Below are positions 1 to 5,162 of a stretch of 7,867 bases of DNA, one piece after another (position 1 is the first letter of the stretch; every line of letters starts with the position of its first letter). This stretch comes from Alphaproteobacteria bacterium (GTDB lineage Bacteria > Pseudomonadota > Alphaproteobacteria > Rs-D84). The notes under the pieces were generated by a model. That model had not been told where the DNA came from. It did no database searches and worked only from the letters and a program-made list of their open reading frames with translations. The stretch spans positions 1-7,867 of the forward strand of contig JAIDLK010000066.1 of NCBI GenBank assembly GCA_029051085.1. Reading direction: 5' to 3'. A program made the translations under genes and the position numbers.

Positions 1-217
1 TGTTTGTGCTGCATATAACTTAATGTATTATATTAAAATAAATGTTTATCATATTGATATAATTTAAGTATAAATTACTTTAATTTTTGCTGTTTTTTGA
101 TAAAAAAAGCCATGTTTTTATCAAAAATGCCGGATTTCTGCGGATTTTGGCCTGTTTTTTTGATGTTTTTATGCATTTTTATTGCGTTTTGGGTGGCCGG
201 GCGATATATTTGTTGGT
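1..217. other. AT-rich gene-free region upstream of tlyA
   Basis: I see no credible gene here. The two short frames crossing it are AT-driven and show no domain-like composition. The stretch is T-rich on the plus strand and holds several inverted repeats built on TTTATCA/TGATAAA, listed separately. TATAAT occurs at 58-63, but no good -35 hexamer lies at the right distance, so I do not call a promoter. The promoter for tlyA must either be here and be non-canonical, or lie upstream of the window. Confidence 0.5.
94..127. repeat. 13-bp perfect inverted repeat, possible operator or weak hairpin
   Basis: TTTTTGATAAAAA at 94-106 is the exact reverse complement of 115-127, with an 8-base spacer. 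A smaller palindrome of the same motif, TATCA-TAT-TGATA, lies at 47-59. As RNA the arms would form a weak A/U hairpin; as DNA the symmetry could suit a dimeric regulator. The long A and T runs raise the chance of coincidence. No known operator is assigned. Confidence 0.4.
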
Positions 218-931
218 ATGAGATTAGATTTGGCGCTGGTGGCGCAAAATATTTATCCGACAAGGGCAAAGGCGGCGGCTGCGATTAAAGCGGGGCTGGT
301 TTCTGTTAATGGTGTCTTTGTGCAAAAGCCCAGTCTTATGGTTGCGGAGTCGGATTCTTTGATTGGGGCGGCGCTGCCGTATGTGTCCGGGCGTGGCAGT
401 TTAAAGCTTGCGCGTGCATTAGAGGTGTTCGGTATATCGCCGGTGGACTGTGTCTGTCTGGATATTGGTGCCAGTACTGGTGGCTTTACCGAGGTCTTGT
501 TATCGCATGGCGCAAGAAAGGTTTTTGCGGTGGATGTCGGAACGGCCCAGCTGGTGCCGGAGTTGCGTGAAGACGCACGTGTGGTGTCTTTGGAGCAAAC
601 GGATATTCGGGAATTAAAGCCGATTGAGCCGGTTGATTTGGTTGTGATAGATGTTTCGTTTGTTTCACTGGCGGATATTGTGCCCTGTTTGGGCGGCTGG
701 GGAGCGAAAAGGGTTGTTGCCCTGATAAAGCCCCAGTTTGAGGTGCCGCGCAGTGTTGCGGCGGCCTCGGGCGGTGTGATAAAGGCGCAACAGTGGCATC
801 AATATGCAATACAGCGTGCGACGGATGCTTTTTCGGCGGCCGGCTATGTGCGGTGCGGGCTGATAGAATCGCCAATTCGTGGCGGCAGCGGAAATATCGA
901 ATACTTGGCATATTTTCAGAGCGGGGTATAG
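218..931 (+). CDS. tlyA: TlyA-family rRNA 2'-O-methyltransferase (hemolysin A family)
   Basis: The 237-residue product has the TlyA architecture. An N-terminal S4 RNA-binding domain spans residues 1-48 (starts MRLDLAL, then AGLVSVNG). An FtsJ/RrmJ-type methyltransferase domain follows, with SAM motif LDIGASTGGF at 81-90. The K-D-K-E tetrad expected of ribose 2'-O-methyltransferases is visible as K63, D145, K171 and E228. Known members methylate cytidines in 16S and/or 23S rRNA; which site is used here cannot be read from sequence. The ATG at 218 is preferred over the in-frame TTG at 182 because family members begin directly with the MRLD-like S4 motif. No clear Shine-Dalgarno sequence precedes it. 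The next gene, leuS, starts 95 bases downstream and seems to have its own promoter. The name hemolysin A is historical. Confidence 0.93.
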   Translation: MRLDLALVAQNIYPTRAKAAAAIKAGLVSVNGVFVQKPSLMVAESDSLIGAALPYVSGRGSLKLARALEVFGISPVDCVCLDIGASTGGFTEVLLSHGARKVFAVDVGTAQLVPELREDARVVSLEQTDIRELKPIEPVDLVVIDVSFVSLADIVPCLGGWGAKRVVALIKPQFEVPRSVAAASGGVIKAQQWHQYAIQRATDAFSAAGYVRCGLIESPIRGGSGNIEYLAYFQSGV

Positions 932-942
932 ATGCCCTGCTC
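919..942 (+). terminator. possible weak intrinsic terminator at the end of tlyA
   Basis: GAGCGGGG (919-926) pairs with CCCTGCTC (935-942), giving 8 bp with one G-U pair and an 8-base loop that contains the tlyA stop codon. Only TTTAT follows, so the U tract is poor. Partial readthrough into leuS is possible. Confidence 0.35.
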
Positions 943-965
943 TTTATAATGGCTCTTATTTTTTC

Positions 966-994
966 TTGAATGGGCGGTGCTTTGCATATAAAAT
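966..994 (+). promoter_or_regulatory. putative sigma70-type promoter of leuS
   Basis: TTGAAT (966-971) and TAAAAT (989-994) are separated by 17 bases; an overlapping TATAAA at 987-992 is an alternative -10. Transcription would begin near 1001, giving a leader of about 26 nt that carries AAGGA (1016-1020) six bases before the leuS ATG. Confidence 0.45.
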
Positions 995-1026
995 TACTCA
1001 GACAAATTTATTTTAAAGGATATAAA

Positions 1027-3429
1027 ATGGCGGACGATACAAATAAAATAAAGGCGCGCGAAGAAAAGTGGCAGCGTCGTTGGTTGGAATCCGGGGTATT
1101 TACCCCTGCGAACGATGGCGTGCGTCCGCCCTTTTATATGTTGGCCGAGTTTCCGTTCCCATCCGGCACGGGACTGCATGGCGGGCATATGTTAAATTAT
1201 ACCGGCTGTGATGTAATGGCGCGATTTATGCGCATGCGTGGGCGTGATGTTTTGTTCCCGCTGGGGTTTGATTCTTTGGGTATATCGGCTGAGAATTATG
1301 CGACCAAAATCGGTCGGCATCCGTCCGTGGTCGTACGCGAGCTGGCCCAGCAGTTTACAAAGAATATGTTGGATATGGGCTGGTCCATTGATTTAAATGC
1401 CCAGGTGTCGACATCGGATCCGGAGTTTATCAAGTGGACACAGTGGATGTTTATTCAGCTGTTTAAGGCCGGATTGGCATATAAATCCATGTTACCGATG
1501 AACTGGTGTCCGAATTGCCGTACAACACTGACAAATGAAGAGCTGGAAGATGGCAAGTGTAATCGCTGTCATGGCGAGGTAGAGGTTCGGGAAAAGATGC
1601 AATGGAATCTTGCGATTACTAAATACGCAGATCGGTTGTTGGAAGATTTAAAGCTGGTTGATTATCCGGAAAAGGTAAAGCGCGACCAGATGAACTGGAT
1701 TGGGCGCAGCACGGGTGCAGATGTGGATTTCAGGGTTGGCAACGATATCATGACCGTGTATACGACACGACCGGATACAATATTTGGTGTGACGTTCTGT
1801 GCGATTGCGCCGGAGCATAAGCTGTTGGCCGCGTGGTTGGATGGTGGGCGCATATCCAACGCGGACGAGGTTCGGGCATATATTAAGCAGGCGGCCGCAA
1901 AATCCGAAATTGACCGTACGGATGTTACAAAAGAAAAAACAGGCGTGCGTCTGGACGGGATAATGGCGACTAATCCGTTTACGGGTGTCGATGTGCCTGT
2001 ATTTGTGGCAGATTATGTGTTGGCCGGGTATGCGCATGGCACGATTATGGCCGTGCCGGCTCATGACGGGCGCGATTATGATTTTGCAAAGAAATTCGGT
2101 CTGCCGATTATTCAGGTTTTGGATAATGGTGACGTGTCCGCTGGGGCGACCGAGGGGGATGGGCCGCATATCAATTCCGGATTTATGGACGGAATGGACA
2201 AAGCGACCGCAATCAACGCAGCCATTAAATATGGCGAAGAGCGTGGTTTTGCCAGACCAAAGGTGCGCTATCGAATGGGTGATTGGGGATTTTCGCGTCA
2301 AATGTACTGGGGGGAGCCCATTCCGCTTGTCAAATGTGAAAAGTGCGGATGGGTTCCGGTTCCGGAAAGTGACCTGCCCTTGATGCAGCCGTATATGGAA
2401 GACTATCGTCCCACCGATGACGGTGAAAGCCCGTTGGCGCGTGCGACCGACTGGGTTAATACCACATGCCCTGTATGTGGCGGTCATGCTGTTCGTGAAA
2501 CCGACACAATGCCGCAGTGGGCCGGTTCGTCTTGGTATTATCTGCGTTATCTGGATCCGCGAAATGACAATGAATTTTGCTCGCGCGGCCAGATGGACAA
2601 ATGGATGCCGGTTGACCATTATAATGGCGGTAATGAGCATAACACGCGTCACCTGATATACTCTCGCTTTTGGCATAAGGCATTGTATGATTTGGGGATT
2701 GTAAACACGCCGGAACCATATAAGAAAAGAACAACCAACGGCCTGCTGATGGGCAGCGATGGTAAAAAGATGTCAAAATCACGTGGCAACGGCTTTATGG
2801 TTGCCGATTTGGTCGCGCGTGTTGGTGCTGATGCCGCCCGTGTGACGGTATTGTCGCTGGGGCCATGGGATTTGAATGTTAATTGGTCGGATGGTGCGTT
2901 GGCCGGTGTTCAGCGTTTTCTGAAACGCGTAGAGGCAATATCGGATAACCTAAGTGACGAGCCGATGACGGCCGAGCAAGAGCGCCTGATGCATCAGCTG
3001 GTTGCGGATATGACAGAGCGTATTGAGAATATGCGCTTTAATACCGCTATCTCGGCAATGATGGAATATATAAACGCGTTTTCCGGGGGCGCAATGCCGC
3101 GTGCGGCATACGATGCATTGGTTCGTGTGATGGCGCCGTTTGCGCCGCACTTGGCCGAAGAAATGTGGGAGAAACTGGGGCATGCGGATATGCTGGCGCT
3201 GGCGCCGTGGCCGACATTTGATGCAGCAAAATTGGTTAAGACGGAATTAACCATGGTTGTGTCAATAAATGGTAAACGCACGGCGGAGTTTTCCATGCCG
3301 ACCACCGCGACAGAGGCGGATGTTATCGCTGCGGCAAAAGTGGCGGCGGGCGCAAAGCTGGACGGGGCGACGATAATAAAAACAATCGTTGTGCCAAACA
3401 AATTGGTTAATTTTGTAATCAAGAAATAA
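1027..3429 (+). CDS. leuS: leucyl-tRNA synthetase, compact form
   Basis: This 800-residue class I synthetase charges tRNA-Leu in the cytoplasm. The ATP-binding HIGH-type signature is at 51-54 but reads HGGH. KMSKS is intact at 581-585. The CP1 editing domain is present, with TTRPDT at 246-251 and AHDGRDY at 345-351. Two zinc-knuckle cysteine sets are visible: C161/C164/C178/C181 and C437/C440/C481/C484. The C-terminal anticodon-binding and tail region (PFAPHLAEEMW, then VPNKLVNFVI at the end) is complete. Residues 563-585 run straight into KMSKS, so the leucine-specific insertion found in E. coli LeuRS is absent, as in the shorter Bacillus-type enzymes. The ATG at 1027 follows AAGGA by six bases and fits the family start; an in-frame ATG at 970 would add 19 atypical residues. 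The architecture suggests a lineage different from typical proteobacterial LeuRS. Confidence 0.97.
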   Translation: MADDTNKIKAREEKWQRRWLESGVFTPANDGVRPPFYMLAEFPFPSGTGLHGGHMLNYTGCDVMARFMRMRGRDVLFPLGFDSLGISAENYATKIGRHPSVVVRELAQQFTKNMLDMGWSIDLNAQVSTSDPEFIKWTQWMFIQLFKAGLAYKSMLPMNWCPNCRTTLTNEELEDGKCNRCHGEVEVREKMQWNLAITKYADRLLEDLKLVDYPEKVKRDQMNWIGRSTGADVDFRVGNDIMTVYTTRPDTIFGVTFCAIAPEHKLLAAWLDGGRISNADEVRAYIKQAAAKSEIDRTDVTKEKTGVRLDGIMATNPFTGVDVPVFVADYVLAGYAHGTIMAVPAHDGRDYDFAKKFGLPIIQVLDNGDVSAGATEGDGPHINSGFMDGMDKATAINAAIKYGEERGFARPKVRYRMGDWGFSRQMYWGEPIPLVKCEKCGWVPVPESDLPLMQPYMEDYRPTDDGESPLARATDWVNTTCPVCGGHAVRETDTMPQWAGSSWYYLRYLDPRNDNEFCSRGQMDKWMPVDHYNGGNEHNTRHLIYSRFWHKALYDLGIVNTPEPYKKRTTNGLLMGSDGKKMSKSRGNGFMVADLVARVGADAARVTVLSLGPWDLNVNWSDGALAGVQRFLKRVEAISDNLSDEPMTAEQERLMHQLVADMTERIENMRFNTAISAMMEYINAFSGGAMPRAAYDALVRVMAPFAPHLAEEMWEKLGHADMLALAPWPTFDAAKLVKTELTMVVSINGKRTAEFSMPTTATEADVIAAAKVAAGAKLDGATIIKTIVVPNKLVNFVIKK

Positions 3430-3430
3430 A

Positions 3431-3456
3431 ATAAACGCCCCGAACGGGGCGTTTAT
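3431..3456. terminator. bidirectional intrinsic terminator between convergent genes
   Basis: ATAAACGCCCC (3431-3441) and GGGGCGTTTAT (3446-3456) are perfect complements around a GAAC loop. It begins one base after the leuS stop and overlaps one base of the stop codon of the convergent Cys-rich gene. The U-rich flank is better on the minus strand, so it is probably strongest for that gene, but it should serve both. Confidence 0.85.
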
Positions 3457-4064
3457 TAGTCCGTGTAATGGCAATTTCCGGTGTATTCACCACTGCCGCT
3501 GGGGTCGGAAAAGTTGGCTCCTGTCGGCAGATGGCATGATGTTATCGATGTATTGCTGCCGGCAACGGATGTGCCGCCGTCCGGGCATGCCGTGCAACCT
3601 GTCGTCCCGTTTGTCGATGAGCCGTAATATCCGGCCGCGCAACGGTATGATGTGCTGGTTTCCTTGCAGCCGTTTAGACAAGTGCACATGCGGGTGGATT
3701 TGCTTTCGTATCCGGTGCTATGTGCGATATATGTGGTGTCGCTGGTGCATGAGGCGCTGTCGCAGGCATTGCAGCATTGCGAAACGGTGGTTAGCAAGTT
3801 GCAGTCCGGAATAAGCTCTGATAATGTCGCGTCACCCAATGTTCCGCGTTCGCATGAGGTGCAAATAAACACCTTGAAAATCCTCCCGCTGGATGTCTTA
3901 TAGCACTTGGTGGTATAGCTGCCATCCGTGCAGGTGTTTAGCGTGTACATTTCGTCCCCTGTACAGGCTGTGACAGAACAGATGCCGATTGCAGCATCGG
4001 CGTTATTTGGCGCAAGTGTTGTTATGAATGCTGTTAAGGCAAACATGATTATTTTGTGTCTCAT
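3456..4064 (-). CDS. secreted cysteine-rich protein of unknown function
   Basis: The 202-residue product has a typical Sec signal peptide: a basic start (MRHK), a hydrophobic core at about 5-17, and a likely cleavage site after NNADA at residue 24. The mature part has 19 cysteines in about 178 residues and is rich in Ser, Thr and Gly. Residues 142-177 (starting CAAGYYGSS, then CTACPDGG and a final Cys) resemble GCC2/GCC3 or ephrin-receptor-like and EGF-like repeats. I would expect disulfide bonding outside the cytoplasm. No catalytic motif, lipobox or transmembrane anchor is seen, so it is probably periplasmic or released. The ATG is preceded by AGGAG at 4077-4073 with an 8-base spacer. No room for a separate promoter is seen between the upstream terminator (4091-4114) and this start, so expression may depend on readthrough of the upstream structured RNA. 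The biological role is unknown. Confidence 0.8.
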   Translation of the reverse strand: MRHKIIMFALTAFITTLAPNNADAAIGICSVTACTGDEMYTLNTCTDGSYTTKCYKTSSGRIFKVFICTSCERGTLGDATLSELIPDCNLLTTVSQCCNACDSASCTSDTTYIAHSTGYESKSTRMCTCLNGCKETSTSYRCAAGYYGSSTNGTTGCTACPDGGTSVAGSNTSITSCHLPTGANFSDPSGSGEYTGNCHYTD

Positions 4065-4090
4065 TTTTCAATCTCCTGTTTTACCAAATG

Positions 4091-4114
4091 AAAAACCACC
4101 AAACTATTTGGTGG
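4091..4114 (-). terminator. intrinsic terminator of the leader RNA, just upstream of the Cys-rich gene
   Basis: On the minus strand, CCACCAAA (4114-4107), loop TAG and TTTGGTGG (4103-4096) form an 8-bp stem followed directly by five U residues (4095-4091). The Cys-rich gene's AGGAG starts only 14 bases after the U run. Such placement is typical of attenuators and also of small-RNA ends. Confidence 0.8.
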
Positions 4115-4192
4115 CCAGGAGGTTGAGAACAATCATAGGAATTGTGTCGCGTATTGAATATTCCGCGAACCCTCCTGACCTGTGGCCAGGAG
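4111..4192 (-). promoter_or_regulatory. possible two-state RNA switch formed by repeated CTCCTGGCCAC
   Basis: The 11-base sequence CTCCTGGCCAC occurs exactly twice on the minus strand (4192-4182 and 4121-4111). Between the copies is its partner GGTCAGGAGG (4180-4171), which can pair with the upstream copy (9 bp, local hairpin) or with the downstream copy (10 bp, 4122-4113). The second pairing encloses two small hairpins and takes two bases of the terminator stem. This resembles terminator/antiterminator wiring, but the overlap is small, so the helices might instead stack coaxially. Confidence 0.4.
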
Positions 4193-4307
4193 TTTGTTTT
4201 TCGTCTTAATAGTAAAACCGGCGCACACTGGCACGCCTTAAGATTCTATTCCGACGCCTATGCAGAGGTTCTCACACCCCATTACCGGAACACCCGGTAA
4301 CATTTGG

Positions 4308-4336
4308 ATTATATAACGTGTATGTGATAAAAACAA
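4308..4336 (-). promoter_or_regulatory. sigma70-type promoter for the structured RNA
   Basis: Read on the minus strand, TTGTTT (4336-4331) and a perfect TATAAT (4313-4308) are separated by exactly 17 bases. Transcription would begin near 4301, directly at the first hairpin. The -35 box lies just past the U tract of the rpiB terminator, which points to an independent transcription unit. Confidence 0.7.
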
Positions 4337-4338
4337 AT

Positions 4339-4361
4339 AAAAAATCCCGCCGGTTGGCGGG
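4339..4361 (-). terminator. intrinsic terminator of the rpiB operon
   Basis: On the minus strand, CCCGCC (4361-4356), loop AACC and GGCGGG (4351-4346) are followed by A and six U residues (4344-4339). It begins six bases after the rpiB stop codon and ends the four-gene operon. Confidence 0.85.
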
Positions 4362-4366
4362 AGGGG

Positions 4367-4813
4367 TTATGAGATTTTTTCAATTCTGCGAATGCGGCGT
4401 TCGATATTGTCAAAGGGGCTTTCCAGAAATGTTTGAACGCACAGAAACGCCATTTCAATATCAATGTCAGCCGCCGCCAGCGCCAGTACGTTAATGTCGT
4501 CATGAAAGCGGTCATCGCGGGCCTGTTCCGGTCTGTCACAGCGCGACGCACGCAGGTTGCGATAACGGTTTGCGGCAATCATAACACCGGCCCCTGTGCC
4601 GCATATTGCAATTCCACGGGCATTCTTGTCATCACCGATAGCGTCCGCCAATGTTTGTGCCACATCCGGATAGTCGGCAGATACGTTCGGGTCGTCCACC
4701 CCCAGATTTACAACCATATATCCGGCCGCGGTTAACATTTCAATCAGATACAGTTTAAGCCCCACTCCGCGGTGGTCGCCCGCAATATATACCTTGGAAA
4801 CGGTTTTATTCAT
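4367..4813 (-). CDS. rpiB: ribose 5-phosphate isomerase B (RpiB/LacAB family)
   Basis: The product has 148 residues, normal for the family, and would interconvert ribose 5-phosphate and ribulose 5-phosphate in the cytoplasmic pentose phosphate pathway. Visible family motifs are AGDHRG (11-16), DYPD (47-50), the catalytic-cysteine motif ICGTGAGVMIAANR (Cys71, Thr73), a His104 in FHDDINVLAL, and an arginine-rich C-terminus (RRIRRIEKI). The usual GxR after NVLAL is replaced by an AAADID sequence, and the segment after the catalytic loop (RCDRPEQARDD) is atypical, so this copy is diverged. The ATG follows AGGA (4825-4822) by eight bases. It overlaps the end of the bactofilin gene by 8 bases, suggesting coupled translation. 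It is the last gene of the operon. Substrate may differ from the classic enzyme, since the family also includes allose- and galactose-phosphate isomerases. Confidence 0.9.
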   Translation of the reverse strand: MNKTVSKVYIAGDHRGVGLKLYLIEMLTAAGYMVVNLGVDDPNVSADYPDVAQTLADAIGDDKNARGIAICGTGAGVMIAANRYRNLRASRCDRPEQARDDRFHDDINVLALAAADIDIEMAFLCVQTFLESPFDNIERRIRRIEKIS

Positions 4814-5159
4814 CTTTCTTGTCCTTTCTTTTTGCCAATTTGCATTCCAGCCCGGTATTGCCGGTAATATTTATGGTTCTGTACGACAGTGTGCCGGACA
4901 TTTTGGCGGCGCTGAACATATTGGCAATATTTACCGTTGCCGGTCCGTCCAACTCGCCGTGCAAGAACAGATTGTCCGCTGTTATTTTGCCAACAACGCG
5001 CCCGCCCCGCCCTATAACCACTGTTTCGGCGGAGATGTTGCCGCGAACCTCGCCATGAATTTGAACGATGTGGTCTGTTTTTATGTCACCCACCAGGCTG
5101 CACCCGGCACCGATAATTGTTGGCGAATTTTTTTCCAAAGAGTTAGTAAATGCCAGCAT
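4806..5159 (-). CDS. bactofilin, polymer-forming cytoskeletal protein
   Basis: The 117-residue product is a short bactofilin (DUF583 family). Residues about 13-105 form the beta-helix core, seen as short repeated turns: IIGAGCSLVGDI, VQIHGEVRGNI, VVIGRGGRVVGKI and LFLHGELDGPA. It has short tails, the C-terminal one highly charged (KLAKRKDKKDE). Bactofilins polymerise without nucleotide, often at the inner membrane, and act as scaffolds for cell shape, stalks or wall enzymes. The neighbouring upstream gene encodes a membrane-bound M23 endopeptidase with only 3 bases between the genes, a pairing known for bactofilins such as Helicobacter CcmA and its M23 partners. This strongly supports a role in positioning peptidoglycan remodelling. 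The start is set by AAGGA at 5171-5167, about seven bases upstream. No membrane-targeting helix is obvious, so membrane association may come through the M23 partner. Confidence 0.9.
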   Translation of the reverse strand: MLAFTNSLEKNSPTIIGAGCSLVGDIKTDHIVQIHGEVRGNISAETVVIGRGGRVVGKITADNLFLHGELDGPATVNIANMFSAAKMSGTLSYRTINITGNTGLECKLAKRKDKKDE

Positions 5160-5162
5160 TTT

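Larger units (their letters stand above)
4091..4301 (-). ncRNA. candidate structured RNA, about 210 nt (sRNA or attenuator leader)
   Basis: A -10/-35 pair places the 5' end near 4301, and a terminator sets the 3' end near 4091. Hairpins on the minus strand, in order: a 7-bp stem (4300-4294 with 4288-4282); a 7-bp stem including G-U pairs (4237-4231 with 4226-4220) inside an outer 6-bp TCTTAA/TTAAGA stem; a 9-bp stem (4192-4184 with 4180-4172); a 5-bp TCGCG-type stem (4168-4164 with 4151-4147); a 5-bp stem with a 7-base loop (4145-4141 with 4133-4129); and the terminator. One pair in the 9-bp stem is G-U on this strand but A-C on the plus strand, which favours the minus strand. I compared it by eye with tmRNA, 6S, SRP and RNase P RNA and with TPP, cobalamin and SAM riboswitches, and found no convincing match. 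Function is unknown. Confidence 0.55.
4065..4366. other. 302-base intergenic region with a structured minus-strand RNA
   Basis: No protein gene is supported here. The content, read on the minus strand, is: the rpiB terminator (4339-4361), a promoter (4336-4308), an RNA with at least five hairpins (about 4301-4091) ending in an intrinsic terminator, then the ribosome binding site of the Cys-rich gene. Each element is listed separately. Confidence 0.7.

Noticed and set aside
75..288. Two short open frames (minus 75-269, plus 97-288) before and over the tlyA start
   Set aside because: They arise from A/T-rich sequence, have no ribosome binding site or recognisable motif, and overlap the well-supported TlyA N-terminus.
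1648..2676. A 342-codon open frame on the minus strand inside leuS
   Set aside because: It is antisense to conserved LeuRS coding sequence. Its translation has no domain-like pattern, and long shadow frames are common opposite such genes.
4110..4180. A tRNA-like or tmRNA-acceptor-like shape: a 10-bp helix followed by ACCA, enclosing an arm with 5 bp and a 7-base loop
   Set aside because: There is no TTCGA-type T loop, the arm loop lacks U33, the D-arm features are absent, and no tmRNA tag frame or conserved 5' end is visible. The ACCA is part of the terminator stem.
4171..4192. Possible B12-box-like sequence (GTCAGGAG) of a cobalamin riboswitch on the minus strand
   Set aside because: The rest of the cobalamin core is absent, and the match is explained by the hairpin and repeat structure.
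4172..4201. A plus-strand terminator: hairpin 4172-4192 followed by a T-rich run
   Set aside because: On the plus strand the stem contains an A-C mismatch that becomes a G-U pair on the minus strand, and no plus-strand promoter or gene leads into it. A minor role against plus-strand readthrough cannot be excluded.
4238..4303. A 21-codon minus-strand frame at the 5' end of the structured RNA, with two Cys codons, as a possible leader peptide
   Set aside because: The ATG would sit at or before the predicted transcription start with no room for a ribosome binding site, and its codons form the first hairpin. It lacks a run of one amino acid's codons, so there is no good sign of peptide-based attenuation.
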